Below are positions 1 to 10,970 of a DNA stretch of 64,000 nt, in pieces. Every line of letters begins with the position of its first letter. Position 1 is the stretch's first letter. The position numbers and the translations under genes are program-made. The stretch comes from Allium sativum (taxonomy: Eukaryota; Streptophyta; Magnoliopsida; Asparagales; Amaryllidaceae): assembly GCA_030737875.1 (NCBI GenBank), contig CM060922.1, positions 299,079,456 to 299,143,455 of the forward strand. The letters run 5' to 3'. Below the pieces are notes generated by a model that did not search any database, was not told the origin of the DNA, and saw nothing but the letters and a program-made list of their open reading frames with translations.

Positions 1-416
1 CACCAGTCACATGACTGACCTGGAGTTTATTGTTTTAACCTAAACTCTGGGTGCCCTTATTTTGACACGGGCAGCTAGTAGTTTCAGTTTTGCAGATTAT
101 TATTCACAGGATCCTGGTTCACAGCTGGAACGATATCCGGAAAGCTTTGTATCCGTATATCTCATTCTAAGTTGTGTATTGTATTATTTTCCGCTGCGAT
201 GTATTTAAATGTAATTTAAATCTCTGATATTTCTGTGTAATATTTATTTGTTTATACTCTGTATATTCTTGTAATCTGATGCATTGTTGTAATATACAAT
301 GAAACGTTCTTCTGTATGCGTTCTGTTTTGTCGTGTTCTCAAACGATAGGGCGTTTCGAACGGTCTTAGCCGGTTTAGCGACCGGTGCGGACCGAGCGAA
401 ATTCCTTGTCGTCACA
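1..416 (+). mobile_element. D1: 3' end of a giant-LTR-family LTR (left part outside window)
   Basis: The first ~300 bases align by eye with the ends of the two D2 LTRs (55757 onward and 62731 onward). The segment ends in CA at 415-416, two bases before a primer-binding site, so it is the 3' end of a 5' LTR. The last ~110 bases differ clearly from D2 and share more with the left end of G (39324 onward), so D1 looks like a separate subfamily. The start of this LTR lies left of the window. Confidence 0.85.
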
Positions 417-418
417 GT

Positions 419-430
419 TGGTATCAGAGC
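419..430 (+). other. D1 primer-binding site
   Basis: TGGTATCAGAGC, the complement of the 3' end of plant initiator Met-tRNA, lies two bases after the LTR end. This is the usual minus-strand primer site of plant chromoviruses and many Copia elements. Confidence 0.9.
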
Positions 431-1436
431 TTTGGTTTACCAAAGCTAGAGAACAAGACACATTGGAACCGTACGAAAGAATTCATCAGATATTGGGTTA
501 GTAATATCCAATTAGAATCACTCGTTAGAGATAGGATCAGTAGTATCCTAGAACGAGTGTGAAGAGTAAATTTTTAAAGTGAAAACAAATTTTTGTTTTG
601 AAAATTTAAATCAATTATTCGTATTTGATTATCTATTTATATTGAGTTGGACAGTCCAGTATATAAAGATTTTGCATATACGCCTTGCAAACGTGTATTT
701 GAAATTTTAATATACTGGATAGATATAGAATCACATTCTAGACACCCGGAGATGGTTCTGATGATTGATCGATCATCATCAGAATCTATGTTCGTGTTTT
801 GAAGATGTGATATTTATATATTTCCTATTGATTGGTGTGAGAACCAAAATTAGATAGGGCTTATTGTTGTGATTTGGCGTCAAAAATCTGATTTTTGTAT
901 ATGTATCAAAATTATGAATTTGAAGCTCTAATTCACTAATTGATTGATGTTTGTGTAGTTTGTTTGTTTGTTTGATAATTTAGTGCCATTATGCCTAATG
1001 TGATCGAATAATGAATTGTATTGAAATTTGGTTGCGTTTGCTAGCATATACATATATATCGTTGAACAGGTCATAGCAAGGAGGCTAGAGCAGAGAATAA
1101 AATTTGTTTGCCCGACAAATAGGTACATGTTTACTACATAATTTCCTGTTTTGTTTGGGTGATGATGATTTTATGAGCCTATTGGCTAGCCGCTTGGCTT
1201 TTTCTTTTTCTTTTTGAGATCTGAAGGACCGGGGAAGCTATTTGAAATTCCCCGATGCTCCCATTGCAGGGGAGGTTATGGCGAAATTTTTCAAAAATTT
1301 AGGGTGTTAGCCAAATTTTTGAGATTTTGAAAATTCTCAGAAACTGAAAGGTTGGAGAATAGAATACAGATCGAGCGTAGAGTTGAATTGATCAAACCAC
1401 TTTCGACTTTGTTCCTTTTCGGGGACGAAAAGTTTT

Positions 1437-1449
1437 AAGTGGGGGAGAT
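1437..1449 (+). other. D1 polypurine tract
   Basis: AAGTGGGGGAGAT directly precedes the TG that opens the 3' LTR. A nearby TTCGGGGACGA motif resembles the one before the 3' LTR of B (26910-26950), which suggests D1 belongs with the chromovirus-type elements. Confidence 0.85.
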
Positions 1450-1519
1450 TGTAACAACCCGAAAATCTGGGCCAGTTTAAAATTTTTATTTTGGCAATTT
1501 TAGCGAATTTTAATTTTTT
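1450..1519 (+). mobile_element. D1 3' LTR, truncated after ~70 bp
   Basis: TGTAACAACCCG opens the LTR and the next ~60 bases match the D2 LTR starts (50159, 57152). Similarity stops near 1519, where the coiled-coil frame of element C begins. About 5.9 kb of LTR is missing. An insertion would leave a complete LTR, so a deletion has probably fused D1 to C. Confidence 0.8.
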
Positions 1520-3299
1520 AAACCCACTCCTACAGATCTTCAAAGGATTATTAATAGACTTCGTTACATTCCTAGACCAACTAACTTTGGTCTTGCCGAC
1601 CGATTTCTAAGCTGGAATCTAAGAGGGACAAGTCTCAATTTGGACATATATACTTCTGACAAGCGAGAAATTCTTGAGGAACTCGATGGATTGTAGGGTA
1701 GTATGTTTACACAACTTGACACGGCCAAGAGTCAATTTGAAGTTAAACTGGATAAGATTAGGGGCCGCTCGGAGAAGCAATTGGGTGAATGGAATGCCTT
1801 GGCACATGAACTTCAAAGAGTTAATGGAATCTTCATTGATCGCATTGCCAGTTTTGAAAATGACTAGGCCGAATTGATCAGGATTATAAAATCCCAGGAA
1901 AATACTATTGCATCTTATGCTCTATGGGAAACGGAAGTAGCTGGCTTAGAGGCTGAGATCAGTAGGCTCAAAGAGGAGCTTGTTGCTGCAAAACAGAAGG
2001 AAAGAACGCTGGCAACACAAGTCCAAGACGTTCAATCTTCTCAACAACTTGCGGAATCCCAATTAGCTATAGAAAGGAGTGCTTCTGCCACTATTCAACA
2101 AGAAAACCTAACTCTCCAACACAGGCTTTCTTCCCAAAGCCTAGCCCTTGAAGCGCTAACTACCAATGTCAAGTTTCTTGAAGAGGATAAATACAAAGCC
2201 ATGAACGCTTATCAGAAAGTCAAGGCAAAGACTGAAGAAATCTTATTCAAGTTTTATGTTTGCAGCGTCATGGGACATGGTAGCTTGCACTATTCGGGAA
2301 AAGACTTTACTGAAACTTTAGCTCTTATCTGAGAAGAGGTACTTAAGATTGATGGAGGTTAATGCGGTGAGGATGATCTCATTGAAGAACTCTTGGATGA
2401 AGAATACCGCGAGGCCATGGCTAAAGGGAAGATTTTATTAAGGGAAAAGTGGGTTCTACTAGGTGATAAGGCTAGGCCTTCTGGAGAGAAAGCCTGGATG
2501 CAACAAATGTTGATGCCCATACCCCACCAACCAATGGTGAAGCTCATGGTTCGCGGACCCCAACCAATCCTACCACTGCTTTCATAGGGAAAGATACAAC
2601 ATTTTAGGAGCACAATGCTGAGGAAAAATTAGAAGAGGAGCATATCAAAGATGATGAGGTCGATGATGATACTTACGCAAACAGATTTGAGGTTGAAGAG
2701 CACAGAAACATCCAAGCAAGTCTTGTAGCTGCAGGTAAAATTGAAATTGTCCAAACTATGCTATACTTAGATTGCCTATGCCCTTCACCTGGGACATCTC
2801 CTTTTCATGCTCAGTGTTCATCTACTTTGGGTCTAATATCACCATCACCTTCTCCTGATGCAGGAAAGAAAATAACGACCGAAGCTATCGTAACTGATTC
2901 AACTTTAATGTTAGTTCCTCTCACCCCAGTTTCTACTCCTTCTCTGGGTGATCCATCATTTCTTGCTTTTGTCATTCCGGGGTCTCAAGACACTCAAATT
3001 CCCACAATTGCTGACTTAGGTGATGATGCGGATTATACTCCGAGTGAGGAGGACTTTGATTATACTGGTGAGACCCCAGACAACGAGACCGATGACCCGA
3101 AGCAGTAGAAATCCAAAACCTCATCAGTTTTAGGGCGTAAAGGAAGAAAGCACATTGCTCACAAGAAAAGAGTTATAATTTTGCCGTCTTAAGAAAGTAC
3201 CAGTGGTCCAGTAGCTAGGGACGGGAAACAACCTGCTAGTACTCCTCCTCCTTCCTCCACTAAACCTTCTTTGAGGTCTGGTAGTTAGAAGAAGTAATG
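1520..3299 (+). pseudogene. Antisense extra ORF (aORF) of Tat element C: coiled-coil protein remnant
   Basis: A single frame reads from the D1 junction at 1520 to about 2590 with in-frame stops near 1694, 1865, 2331 and 2359, then continues in a shifted frame from about 2600. The middle (1874-2250) is a long, Glu/Gln/Lys-rich helix with heptad-like leucines, e.g. EAEISRLKEELVAAKQ, a clear coiled coil. The C-terminal third is acidic (DDADYTPSEEDFDYT near 3030-3065), followed by a basic tail ending near 3290. It lies downstream of, and antisense to, the C pol genes. Extra ORFs in this position are known in plant Tat-lineage elements (Grande, Retand type), function unknown. The N terminus is missing. 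A captured host gene fragment is possible but less likely. Confidence 0.6.
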
Positions 3300-4145
3300 T
3301 TCATGGCTTTGCTTTAGTTTCTGATTACCGTATTCGGACCGGTTGTATATGCGAGTGCTGACCCTTGCTCTCTACTTTACGCTTGTTACTTTATACAAAT
3401 TTATGTCTGATACTTTTGTACTTGATTTGTGATTTTTGATTCTGTGATTTGGCTCTGTTTTGTTGTAACGAAACCATGTTCTACTTGTTGTACTTAAGCT
3501 TTTACCTTAGCTTTGTCGTACTTTCTTGTTTTGCATCCCACTCCTATTTTCTTTTCATGCTCACAACACAAATTCTTTTATATTACAACCCATTTGTTAT
3601 TGTAATGTCTGGTATTATAATGACCTCGTGGTACATTTTTTGTAAATAATGATTTTTTCATTTGTAGCCATGCATCATTATTAACTGGATTTACTTGACC
3701 AATTTTGCTGAATTTTTTGATTTTGACTTGGGCAGTATTTAGGACTTCTTTTCCGTGAATAACCATTTTTTGTGCTTACCACTGTACTGAAGTTTTCGAG
3801 TTTGCCTTAGCTATTTCAAGGGATTCAACTTTGTTGGTTGGGGTAATCCTTGTAGATGCCAAGCTTTAGTGTAAAGTTGTGACGAGATTATTGAATGTTA
3901 AGGTGAGCATTACTGAATTTTCTTAATGCAATGGTAATGCCCCGATACCAAAATTCATCACAGACTTTAAAGGTTAGGCGTAAAATTTAATGTTCATAAC
4001 TTTTAGTAGAGAGGAATTTTTGTTTTTGTGCCCCTGCTTGAGAGGTCTTATATTTTTAGTATATTCAATCATGTTTCACGCTAACCTGGCAATTCAGGCC
4101 CTTCGGAGATCATATTTTGACATATTTCCCCGGAGAGTTCTTAGT
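3300..4145. other. Non-coding 3' region of Tat element C
   Basis: No supported coding frame. AT-rich sequence between the antisense ORF and the repeat block at 4146-4565. Long non-coding DNA between pol and the 3' LTR is normal for Tat-lineage elements. Confidence 0.5.
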
Positions 4146-4565
4146 TGCCTCCGAAGAGGTCTTTGTATATCCGTTATTCGTTGTGACTGAATAATTCAGC
4201 CACTTGTAGAATTTGTCGGATGCCTTCGAAAAGGTCTTTGGGTCCGTCACTAAACGAATTCGGAAGACCCGACTTATGATCGGATGCCCCGAAGGGGTCT
4301 TTAAAGTCTATCAGTAACTAGATTTGGAAGACCCAGCATCAGTAATTGGATTTGGAAGACCCAGCATCAGATCGGATGCCCCCGGGGATGTCTTTAAAAG
4401 CCCAGGGTTTGTCGTAATCGAGCCATGTAAAAATGGAACTTACGATCGATTAGGTGCCCCTCTGGCAGGTCTTTGATTTTAGAAGCCCAGTGTTCATCGC
4501 AATCGGGCCATGTATTAATGGCACTGACGATCAACTGGGTGCCCCTTGGGGAGGTCTTTGGTTTA
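4146..4565. repeat. Degenerate tandem motif in C, six copies with 65-92 bp spacing
   Basis: Copies of the form TGCCCC-n-GAGGTCTTT begin near 4146, 4221, 4285, 4377, 4455 and 4539. Several are small palindromes, e.g. CCCCGAAGGGG at 4287-4297. Between them, a ~28 bp stretch containing TTGGAAGACCCAGCATCAG is tandemly duplicated (4323-4378). They lie in the non-coding 3' part of element C. Confidence 0.65.
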
Positions 4566-4990
4566 GGGTTGCATCATTTCACGGGGCGGATGCTAGTTTG
4601 TTTATCAGGTTTTACCCCGATTTATTAGAACTAGGGTCCTGGACCTTACAATTAAGATGGTGCCCTGACTGTGAAACTTACAACTTGGTTTGTTGTCTGA
4701 ACACCGCATCATTTGACCGTTCAGTTCCTTGTATCCCTTATTTGCATGGTTATGCTCTACACCTTCATATTTATTGCGAATGATGTTTCGAGCATTGAGC
4801 AATGGACGCTTGAGCTATCCCAATCGGGACGTGCTGTAACGGTTACCAGGATTTTCTGGTTTATGGATGCATCAACGTTCTTTTAGGAGACCTGCAATCA
4901 AAATCGAATATTAGCAACTTATAGATAAGAATTTTCAAATGAACGATTTAAGCAAGTAAGGAAATTTCTTTCATCAATATGTACAAAGCT
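4566..4990. other. Non-coding C sequence up to the A insertion
   Basis: No supported gene. Element C continues after A at 30064. The last five bases, AAGCT (4986-4990), are the left copy of the target duplication of A. Confidence 0.6.
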
Positions 4991-5376
4991 TGAAACACCC
5001 CACCTCCATTAAGGTCACTCACGAAGGGAATGCCTTAACTTCGGTGAAGCGCTTTAGGTAAAAGATGCAGATAAATTACAAGACAGACAAATAAAACAGT
5101 GGAAAATAAAGTCATTTTATAAACAACTTAATTCTGTCAAGCTTGTACAACAACTTCGTCAATCATACTTAATTATAATACATAGAACTTCTGTCTCGAT
5201 TTAAAAACTTCCAGGAATAAAAGAAGCATAAAAACAATAATATTCCCCGATAAAGCATGAACCAGCCATAGCAGTTGAAGAGAGAGAGAGAGTCCAAAGC
5301 GATACACCAACTAATCTTCAAGCTTGGAAAGAGAAGAGGTCCAAGTTAGGCTGAGCTATTCCCTCCCTGACTACCT

Positions 5377-5388
5377 GGGGGGGGGGGG
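5377..5388. repeat. G12 homopolymer in A 3' LTR
   Basis: A run of 12 G on the plus strand (C on the element's sense strand), near the 3' end of the LTR. The same site is G13 at 11942-11954 and C14 at 16544-16557 in the other copies. Confidence 0.9.
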
Positions 5389-6129
5389 ACGGAAGAAAAG
5401 AGGCGAAAAACAAACTAGGTCAGACATAAGTCTGGTAAGTCCAGTGATCTTTCAGCATGCAAACAAGATAAAGGATCATGACATGAATAAACCGAAAATA
5501 GGACAATACCATAAAAATAAGGTAACTAAAGACAGGATAAGTGCAAGTGAACTAAATTCGCTTCTACTACTTCTCTGCTTCACTACTACTCTATTAATCT
5601 GATTTCTATATTTATCTCTGCACTGCCTAACTAGTGTCCCAACTAGTAATCTGTATAAAATAGTAATCGTGATCCCAACCCCCCGTAATTGTGGTATCCT
5701 CCAGATGTACATCTATTGTGAGGATTCCACCTCAATCAACCTAATTGTCATAAACATGTTAGATGTACCATTACTACCCCATCGATCGTCTCCCTAGTTG
5801 TATTCATGTTCCATTTGTCTGTGTCAATCGGCCCTCTCTTGCGTGTAGATACCCTGCGCTGATCCCACCATAAGGTGTATCAATCCTTATGATAGCAACC
5901 CGACACGATTCAAGATGCACATTGTATAACAACTGGTACCCAGTGCCTGCTTTTTCCCACTCCGGAGTACGTGCACGCCCGTAAACCGTCAGAATCTACA
6001 CTAACGTACCCCCTGCCGCTGCTTTGACCGCTTATAATCTGCCTAGTAATCGTGCCCCACCCTGCCTAGTTCAGGGTATCATGATACATCCATGTGGGTT
6101 GCTGCTGAAATGGGTCCCCGTTACTAGGG

Positions 6130-7260
6130 TTTCCTATTGGTTAAGTTTGCGGGCCTATATTTACTAATATTACCCACCAACCCGATATGTACTTATCCCT
6201 CCCATCGATTCAAGCATTTTTAATAAACAGCTAAGTTTTGTGGGCCTATATGTATTAATATTACCCACCTACATGAGATGTACTTAACCCTCCCATCGAT
6301 TCAAGCATGTTTATTTAATAGTTAAGTTTTGTGGGCCTTTATTTACTAATATTACTCACCTACCCGATATGTACTTAACCCTACAACTGATTCAAGCATG
6401 TTTATTTAATGGTTAAGATTTGTGGGCCTATATTTACTAATATTACCCACCAACCCGATATCTACTTAACCCTCCCGCGCATTACGCAATATTAGTTATG
6501 GTTTGTCCGCTCATGTTAACATAACCCACTCATTCATCATTTCACGTTGGTTAAGCATTTCTTATTAACTTGACCCTCCTTACTTATCATGTTGGATCGA
6601 TTAAGTGTTTCCTATTAACTTAACCCCGTTCATTCATCAAGTTATATAGGTCAAGTGTTTCTTGTTAACTTAACCCCACATATTCATCTTGTTGTATTCG
6701 TTAAGTGTCATCAATCAATTCAGGTTAACTTAACCCACCTACGTATCATGTTACTTTGGTTAAGTGTTGCCTTCTTGTGTTAACTTAACCCTACTACAAA
6801 TCAAGTTATATTGGTTAAGTGCTGCCCTCTTATTTTAACTTAACCTTCCCATAAATCAAGTTATATTGGTTAAGTGTTTCTAAATTTACTTAACCTCACC
6901 CACTTGTCTAATTAACATGTTATAACGGTTAAGTATTTCTAAATTTACTTAACCTCACCCACTTGTCTAATTAACATGTTATAACAGTTAAGTGTTCTAA
7001 ATTTACTTAACCTCACCCACTTGTCTAATTAACATGTTATAATGGTTAAGTTTCTAAATTTACTTAACCTCACCCACTTTTCTAATTAACATATTATAAC
7101 GGTTAAGTGTTCTAAATTTACTTAACCTCACTCACTTGTCTAATTAACATGTTATAACGGTTAAGTGTTCAAAATTTACTTAACCTCACCCACTTGTCTA
7201 ATTAACATGTTGAATTGGTTAAGTGTTTCCTTAACTGACTTAACCCTACCAATCTTGACT
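6130..7260. repeat. GGTTAAGT/ACTTAACC dyad array in A 3' LTR
   Basis: From about 6866 to 7225 there are six units of 57-60 bp, each with GGTTAAGT (or one change), about 11 bases, then ACTTAACC: an 8 bp inverted repeat. More diverged units with the same two half-sites at similar spacing run back to about 6130. GGTTAA is the published core of plant GT-1 binding sites; binding here is only inference. Confidence 0.85.
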
Positions 7261-7294
7261 TAGCTTTATTAAAGCACCAACCACTCAAATTAGA

Positions 7295-7490
7295 CAGGTA
7301 TTATTGTGGTCACTGGATGTGCCAGTCGGTTCCGGGCAGTTTTACACCACAACTCAGTCTAACCTCGGGTCCTTTTTGGGCTCAATGCATTAACCACCCA
7401 CATTAGAAAGGTATTGCTGCGGTCACTGGATGTGCCGGTCGGTTCCGGGCAGTTTTACACCACAACTCAGTCTAACCTCGGGTTAGGCTT
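7295..7490. repeat. Two-copy ~110 bp module in A 3' LTR
   Basis: The stretch containing GTCACTGGATGTGCC through CAGTCTAACCTCGGG occurs twice (about 7311-7371 and 7420-7482), separated by a short linker. The 5' LTR has the same pair (18468-18527 and 18580-18640). The nested solo LTR carries one copy in the opposite orientation (about 14475-14545). Confidence 0.85.
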
Positions 7491-8706
7491 GTTCGTCTTT
7501 TCTAAAATTACATATTTCTTATTTATGACAAATTCCATATGTAAATTATTCCCAATTTAATTATGCCATTATTTTCCTTTTAATTATGCTCATAATTAAT
7601 GGTATACTAAATATACCATTTCATGAACCAATCTATGCCATGTAATTTTTCATGTTTATCCTACATATTACATGTAAATTATAAATCAATTATTGTCATG
7701 GTCCACTTTCCTTCTAAATCACGTTCAAAATTTTAGGTATATAGATTATACCACTTTCATGCCACTTATCATGCTTATGTGTCAAACATGCCAATTACAT
7801 GTAATTTCATGTTTTTCCCAATGCAACCCCCGTTGTACGTTCGCAAAATTACATTTTTAGCCTAACTTATAAAAGAAAAAGGGGAAAAGAGGAACTTTGC
7901 AACATTCCAACATCATACAAAAGTATGGAACTAACTACACATATGTCACATGGATTTGGCATAGAACAATATACTTTTAACTATGAACTTGCAAATTTGA
8001 TCTATGCAACATGAACCACAAGCATATGAATTTACATAAAACTATACAAGTTAAACTTGGCATGTAGTGGTGAACTTGCAAATTAGATCTATCATAAAGG
8101 CATATGGATCTAACATATAAAGTTGTAGATCTAAACATATAAGGTCGTAGATCTAAATATGTATGCATAATGGCTCTAAACAATTAGGCATAAACGACAT
8201 GACTTAGCCTAAAACTTGTATGTATCATAATATCACCAAACTTACATATGACAATTTCATTCCCAAATTCCTATACAACATCATAGGTTTACTCACCAAT
8301 TTCCACATAACATGACAGTTTCGATAGACCACAATAGTTCATAGGCATATATGATAGAATAAACATGAATAAAAATGAATCAGCATCACATACAACTTGA
8401 TACAATTCTATTTTACAATTCATCACAAATTATGTCTTTAATTTATTCACATCTGAAAGATAACTACACTTACAATCAAAAGGTAAAACTTGATTTCAGG
8501 GATCTGTATTCTGAAACTGAATTGCTCGCCTTTGATGTAGATCGTTTAATTCTCTTAGTTGAATTAGATTAGTTTTGATTTGATTTTGATGTAACTTCTA
8601 TTTTGCCTTTGAGTTGAAAGAGATGACGACAATTCTAGGTTCACTATTGACAGCATGACGGCTCTAGGAATAATTTTTGTGTGGCTTAGGGTTTAGATTT
8701 AGGTTG

Positions 8707-8714
8707 CTTATATA
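8707..8714 (-). promoter_or_regulatory. TATA box of A 3' LTR
   Basis: TATATAAG on the minus strand, about 520 bp inside the LTR start and about 190 bp downstream of a GTCGACC pair (8901-8926). It is the best core-promoter candidate. The matching site in the 5' LTR (near 29540) has lost it (TATGTAG). Confidence 0.6.
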
Positions 8715-8900
8715 GAAGTTCGATTTAATAGGAACTGTCAGTTTAAGCTAGAGCAAATCAAAGTCATTCAGACAAGATAGAATAGCCACATCAGCCCTAA
8801 TGACTCAGCAAGGAGTCCATCAGAACCAATCAGATGCGACATCTACCTTAGAACGAATCAGCCCACGGGTTGACAGCCAAACACCCTGAATCAACCCCTA

Positions 8901-8926
8901 GTCGACCTAGCGGGGCTTGGGTCGAC
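8901..8926 (-). promoter_or_regulatory. GTCGAC pair in A 3' LTR
   Basis: GTCGAC at 8901-8906 and 8921-8926, upstream of the TATA box in the element's orientation. In the 5' LTR one copy survives (29744-29749) and the other is GTCAAC (29764-29769), a single G-to-A change. Confidence 0.5.
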
Positions 8927-9232
8927 CTCAAAAATGGGCGGGTTCAGTTATTCCCCCTCCCGATTCGCTGTTTTGAACTTTTTTGCATATTTATTTATTT
9001 AATTTATATATATATATCTATATATATATATTTTTTTCTCATATGCATACAAACTTCAAGGCTTAATAACTTCTTCATAAGTTATCCGTTTTATGCAAAC
9101 CAAATGTCTATCTTGACCAAAATTTTGAGACGAACGTAATAGCGCAACCCATTTCACTTAATTCTTCTTCTAAAAATTAAGTGTTCTTTAATTTGTTAAT
9201 TTTAATATTCTCAGAAAATTTGGGGTGTTACA

Positions 9233-9250
9233 TTCTCCCCTCCTTAAAGG
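9233..9250 (-). other. A polypurine tract
   Basis: On the minus strand this is a purine-rich run (CCTTTAAGGAGGGGAGAA) immediately before the TG of the 3' LTR. It follows a TTTCGGGGACGAAAT motif (9251-9265), as in chromoviruses B and E. Confidence 0.85.
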
Positions 9251-9265
9251 ATTTCGTCCCCGAAA

Positions 9266-10479
9266 TCTTCAAGTTAAGAAGAATGCATCCTAACATCCAA
9301 TCATCCATCTACTCATCCATCATCAACAAGCATCCATTGTCCTTAAAAGACTTCTAATTCCATATGAACATATGCAGAGTGTGTGTATATGTCTCTTATC
9401 TAGTGCAAAATCAGGCGGTCTACTGATCCAGTTGACCTCCTTAATGCGAATCATGAGAGTGTCATGCGTCCAATTTGTATGCAAATATCTCTAATCATGT
9501 AAATACTATATGTGTGCATATTCACTCATCCACATGCAACATCCATATGATAACCCATCAAGTTTCAATCCATATACAAATACATTCATATGCATATGCA
9601 ATATGAAAGTGACTGAGCCAATCTAGTGCCTAATGTGTGTATATGCATCCATGAGAAATCACTAGCAAACACTTGCAACCATCAATCATAACATGTCTCA
9701 AACACATATTTTCATCCATTGGCTTCTACCTTAGGGTCGAGGATAGGACCGAGAGGATATACTTAAAAGATAAAGACTAGCATGTAAATAAATATTACAG
9801 AAAAAGGAGGAATCAAGGATATACCCTCAAAAAGGGTATGATGCGCGTATCTAGTCTTCAGTCTTCTAAGTTGCATCTTTTTTTAGCTTCACTCCACTGT
9901 ACCATAACTAATTTAACTTCATGGTTGTGAAGCTTCTTGACCTCCATTTCCAAAACCCACTAGTAAAGATAGGACCTCGATCATTTACTATGCTAGAGGG
10001 TATCCAGTGTTGTCTAACTATCTTTCCAAGATAAACAGAAGTTAATCATGATACCAAGTGTATATACTAAGATGATTAGAGGTCTCTCCTCTACTTAGCT
10101 TATCCATCATGTCACAAATCCGAGGCTCTAAAGCTAAGGGTTGCTATGTACTTTTTACCTCTCTTAAGGTTAGTTTTTTTTCTACTTAGGACGCCTGCCA
10201 CAACTATTTATCTCTCACGCAAACCATCCTAGTCGAACTCGACATCCCTCAAGTACAAGCCCCAAAGGCCAAAACCAATATCAGACAAGCACCCAAGGAA
10301 TACCTCCTCCGAACTCGGATGATCTATGCGAGGTGAACTAGCAAAACAACCAAACAATTGAGCACTTAACCGACTCTTGCTATCCTTGCCAATCTTGCTC
10401 CAAAACTACCGTTGATCGCATAACTGGCTTTGTATTGTCAACTGGATATATGCGGAAGTCTTTCTCTAGTTTTAGGGGG
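9266..10479 (-). other. A internal region, non-coding part
   Basis: No gene is supported here. On the minus strand the protease/RT remnant fades out near 10480. The rest is AT-rich with many CATCCAT and CATATG words, and no RT core, RNase H or integrase. A deletion of most of pol, or replacement by unrelated DNA, explains this. Confidence 0.6.
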
Positions 10480-10970
10480 AAAACTCCTAACCTTAATGAA
10501 AAACATCTGCGTACTCATGGACTACTCTAACGGATCGAAAGTCGTCGATAAATACATGAAGTGATTCTAGGTAGCTAAGACAAACTGATCCCTTAGGATC
10601 ACACGATATTTCGAGGGTATTCCCGATTCAAGTCGAAAGCCTAACTACCATCCTTTCACAATTACTGGCTAACTAATCCATGCCTAGAATAAACCCATAG
10701 CCCATGAAACCAAAAATGTAAGTATCTCAATTCCTTACAAACCAAAGATAAATGAGCAGAACCACAAATTGGACTTGAGACAATAATGGGATCATCTACT
10801 AGACAAGCTCTAGGGTGCTGGGACTTAACTATGGAAGTAGATATAAACGAATGTGAAGCGCTAAAATCAAAAAAAGTACTAGCAGGATGATCAAGAAGAA
10901 AAACTAAACTTTTCAACATAAACCTTACTACCTCTCTCTCAGGTATGCTGGTGCTGAGAGCATGCACTTG
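10480..10970 (-). pseudogene. A protease remnant with start of RT linker
   Basis: An open stretch of ~100 codons (10967 down to 10662) reads like a retropepsin region of plant Gypsy elements: FFDFSASHSFIS stands where active copies have a D-S/T-G-A-S core, so the catalytic Asp-Thr/Ser-Gly is lost. An ELRYLHFWF segment follows where the linker normally leads to a G-x-D-W-L motif. Further down, about 10500-10550, VVHEYADVF resembles the E-x-x-DVF sequence that opens RT in this group. Beyond that pol is missing. Stops and frame changes make it non-functional. Confidence 0.6.

Larger units (their letters stand above)
417..1449 (+). mobile_element. D1 internal region, gag/pol-free, ~1.03 kb
   Basis: This region lies between a primer-binding site and a polypurine tract and has no reading frame resembling gag, protease, RT or integrase. 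It matches the D2 internal region (56133-57151) along most of its length, including the stretches around 1060-1125 and 1250-1320. The short frames in it are not conserved between copies, so I read it as non-coding. Known non-autonomous plant groups such as LARD, TRIM and TR-GAG have similar coding loss, but with different LTR-to-internal proportions. Confidence 0.85.
4991..9232 (-). mobile_element. A 3' LTR (4242 bp)
   Basis: On the minus strand it starts TGTAACACCCC at 9232 and ends at 4991. It matches the three pieces of the 5' LTR (11561-12264, 16910-19639, 29431-30058) in order. It contains, from right to left, a GTCGACC pair, a TATA box, the duplicated ~110 bp module, the GGTTAAGT dyad array and a G/C homopolymer. 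Confidence 0.9.

Noticed and set aside
419..430. tRNA-like words TGGTATCAGAGC (five places)
   Set aside because: They are primer-binding sites of 12 bases, not tRNA genes; no cloverleaf around them.
2758..3108. Separate gene at the 3' end of the antisense ORF
   Set aside because: It reads as the acidic C-terminal part of the same decayed ORF after a frameshift, not as a gene of its own.
6130..7260. Telomere-like or CRISPR-like array
   Set aside because: Unit is 58 bp with palindromic half-sites and similar, not unique, spacers; the host is a plant and the array lies inside an LTR. It does not match TTTAGGG.
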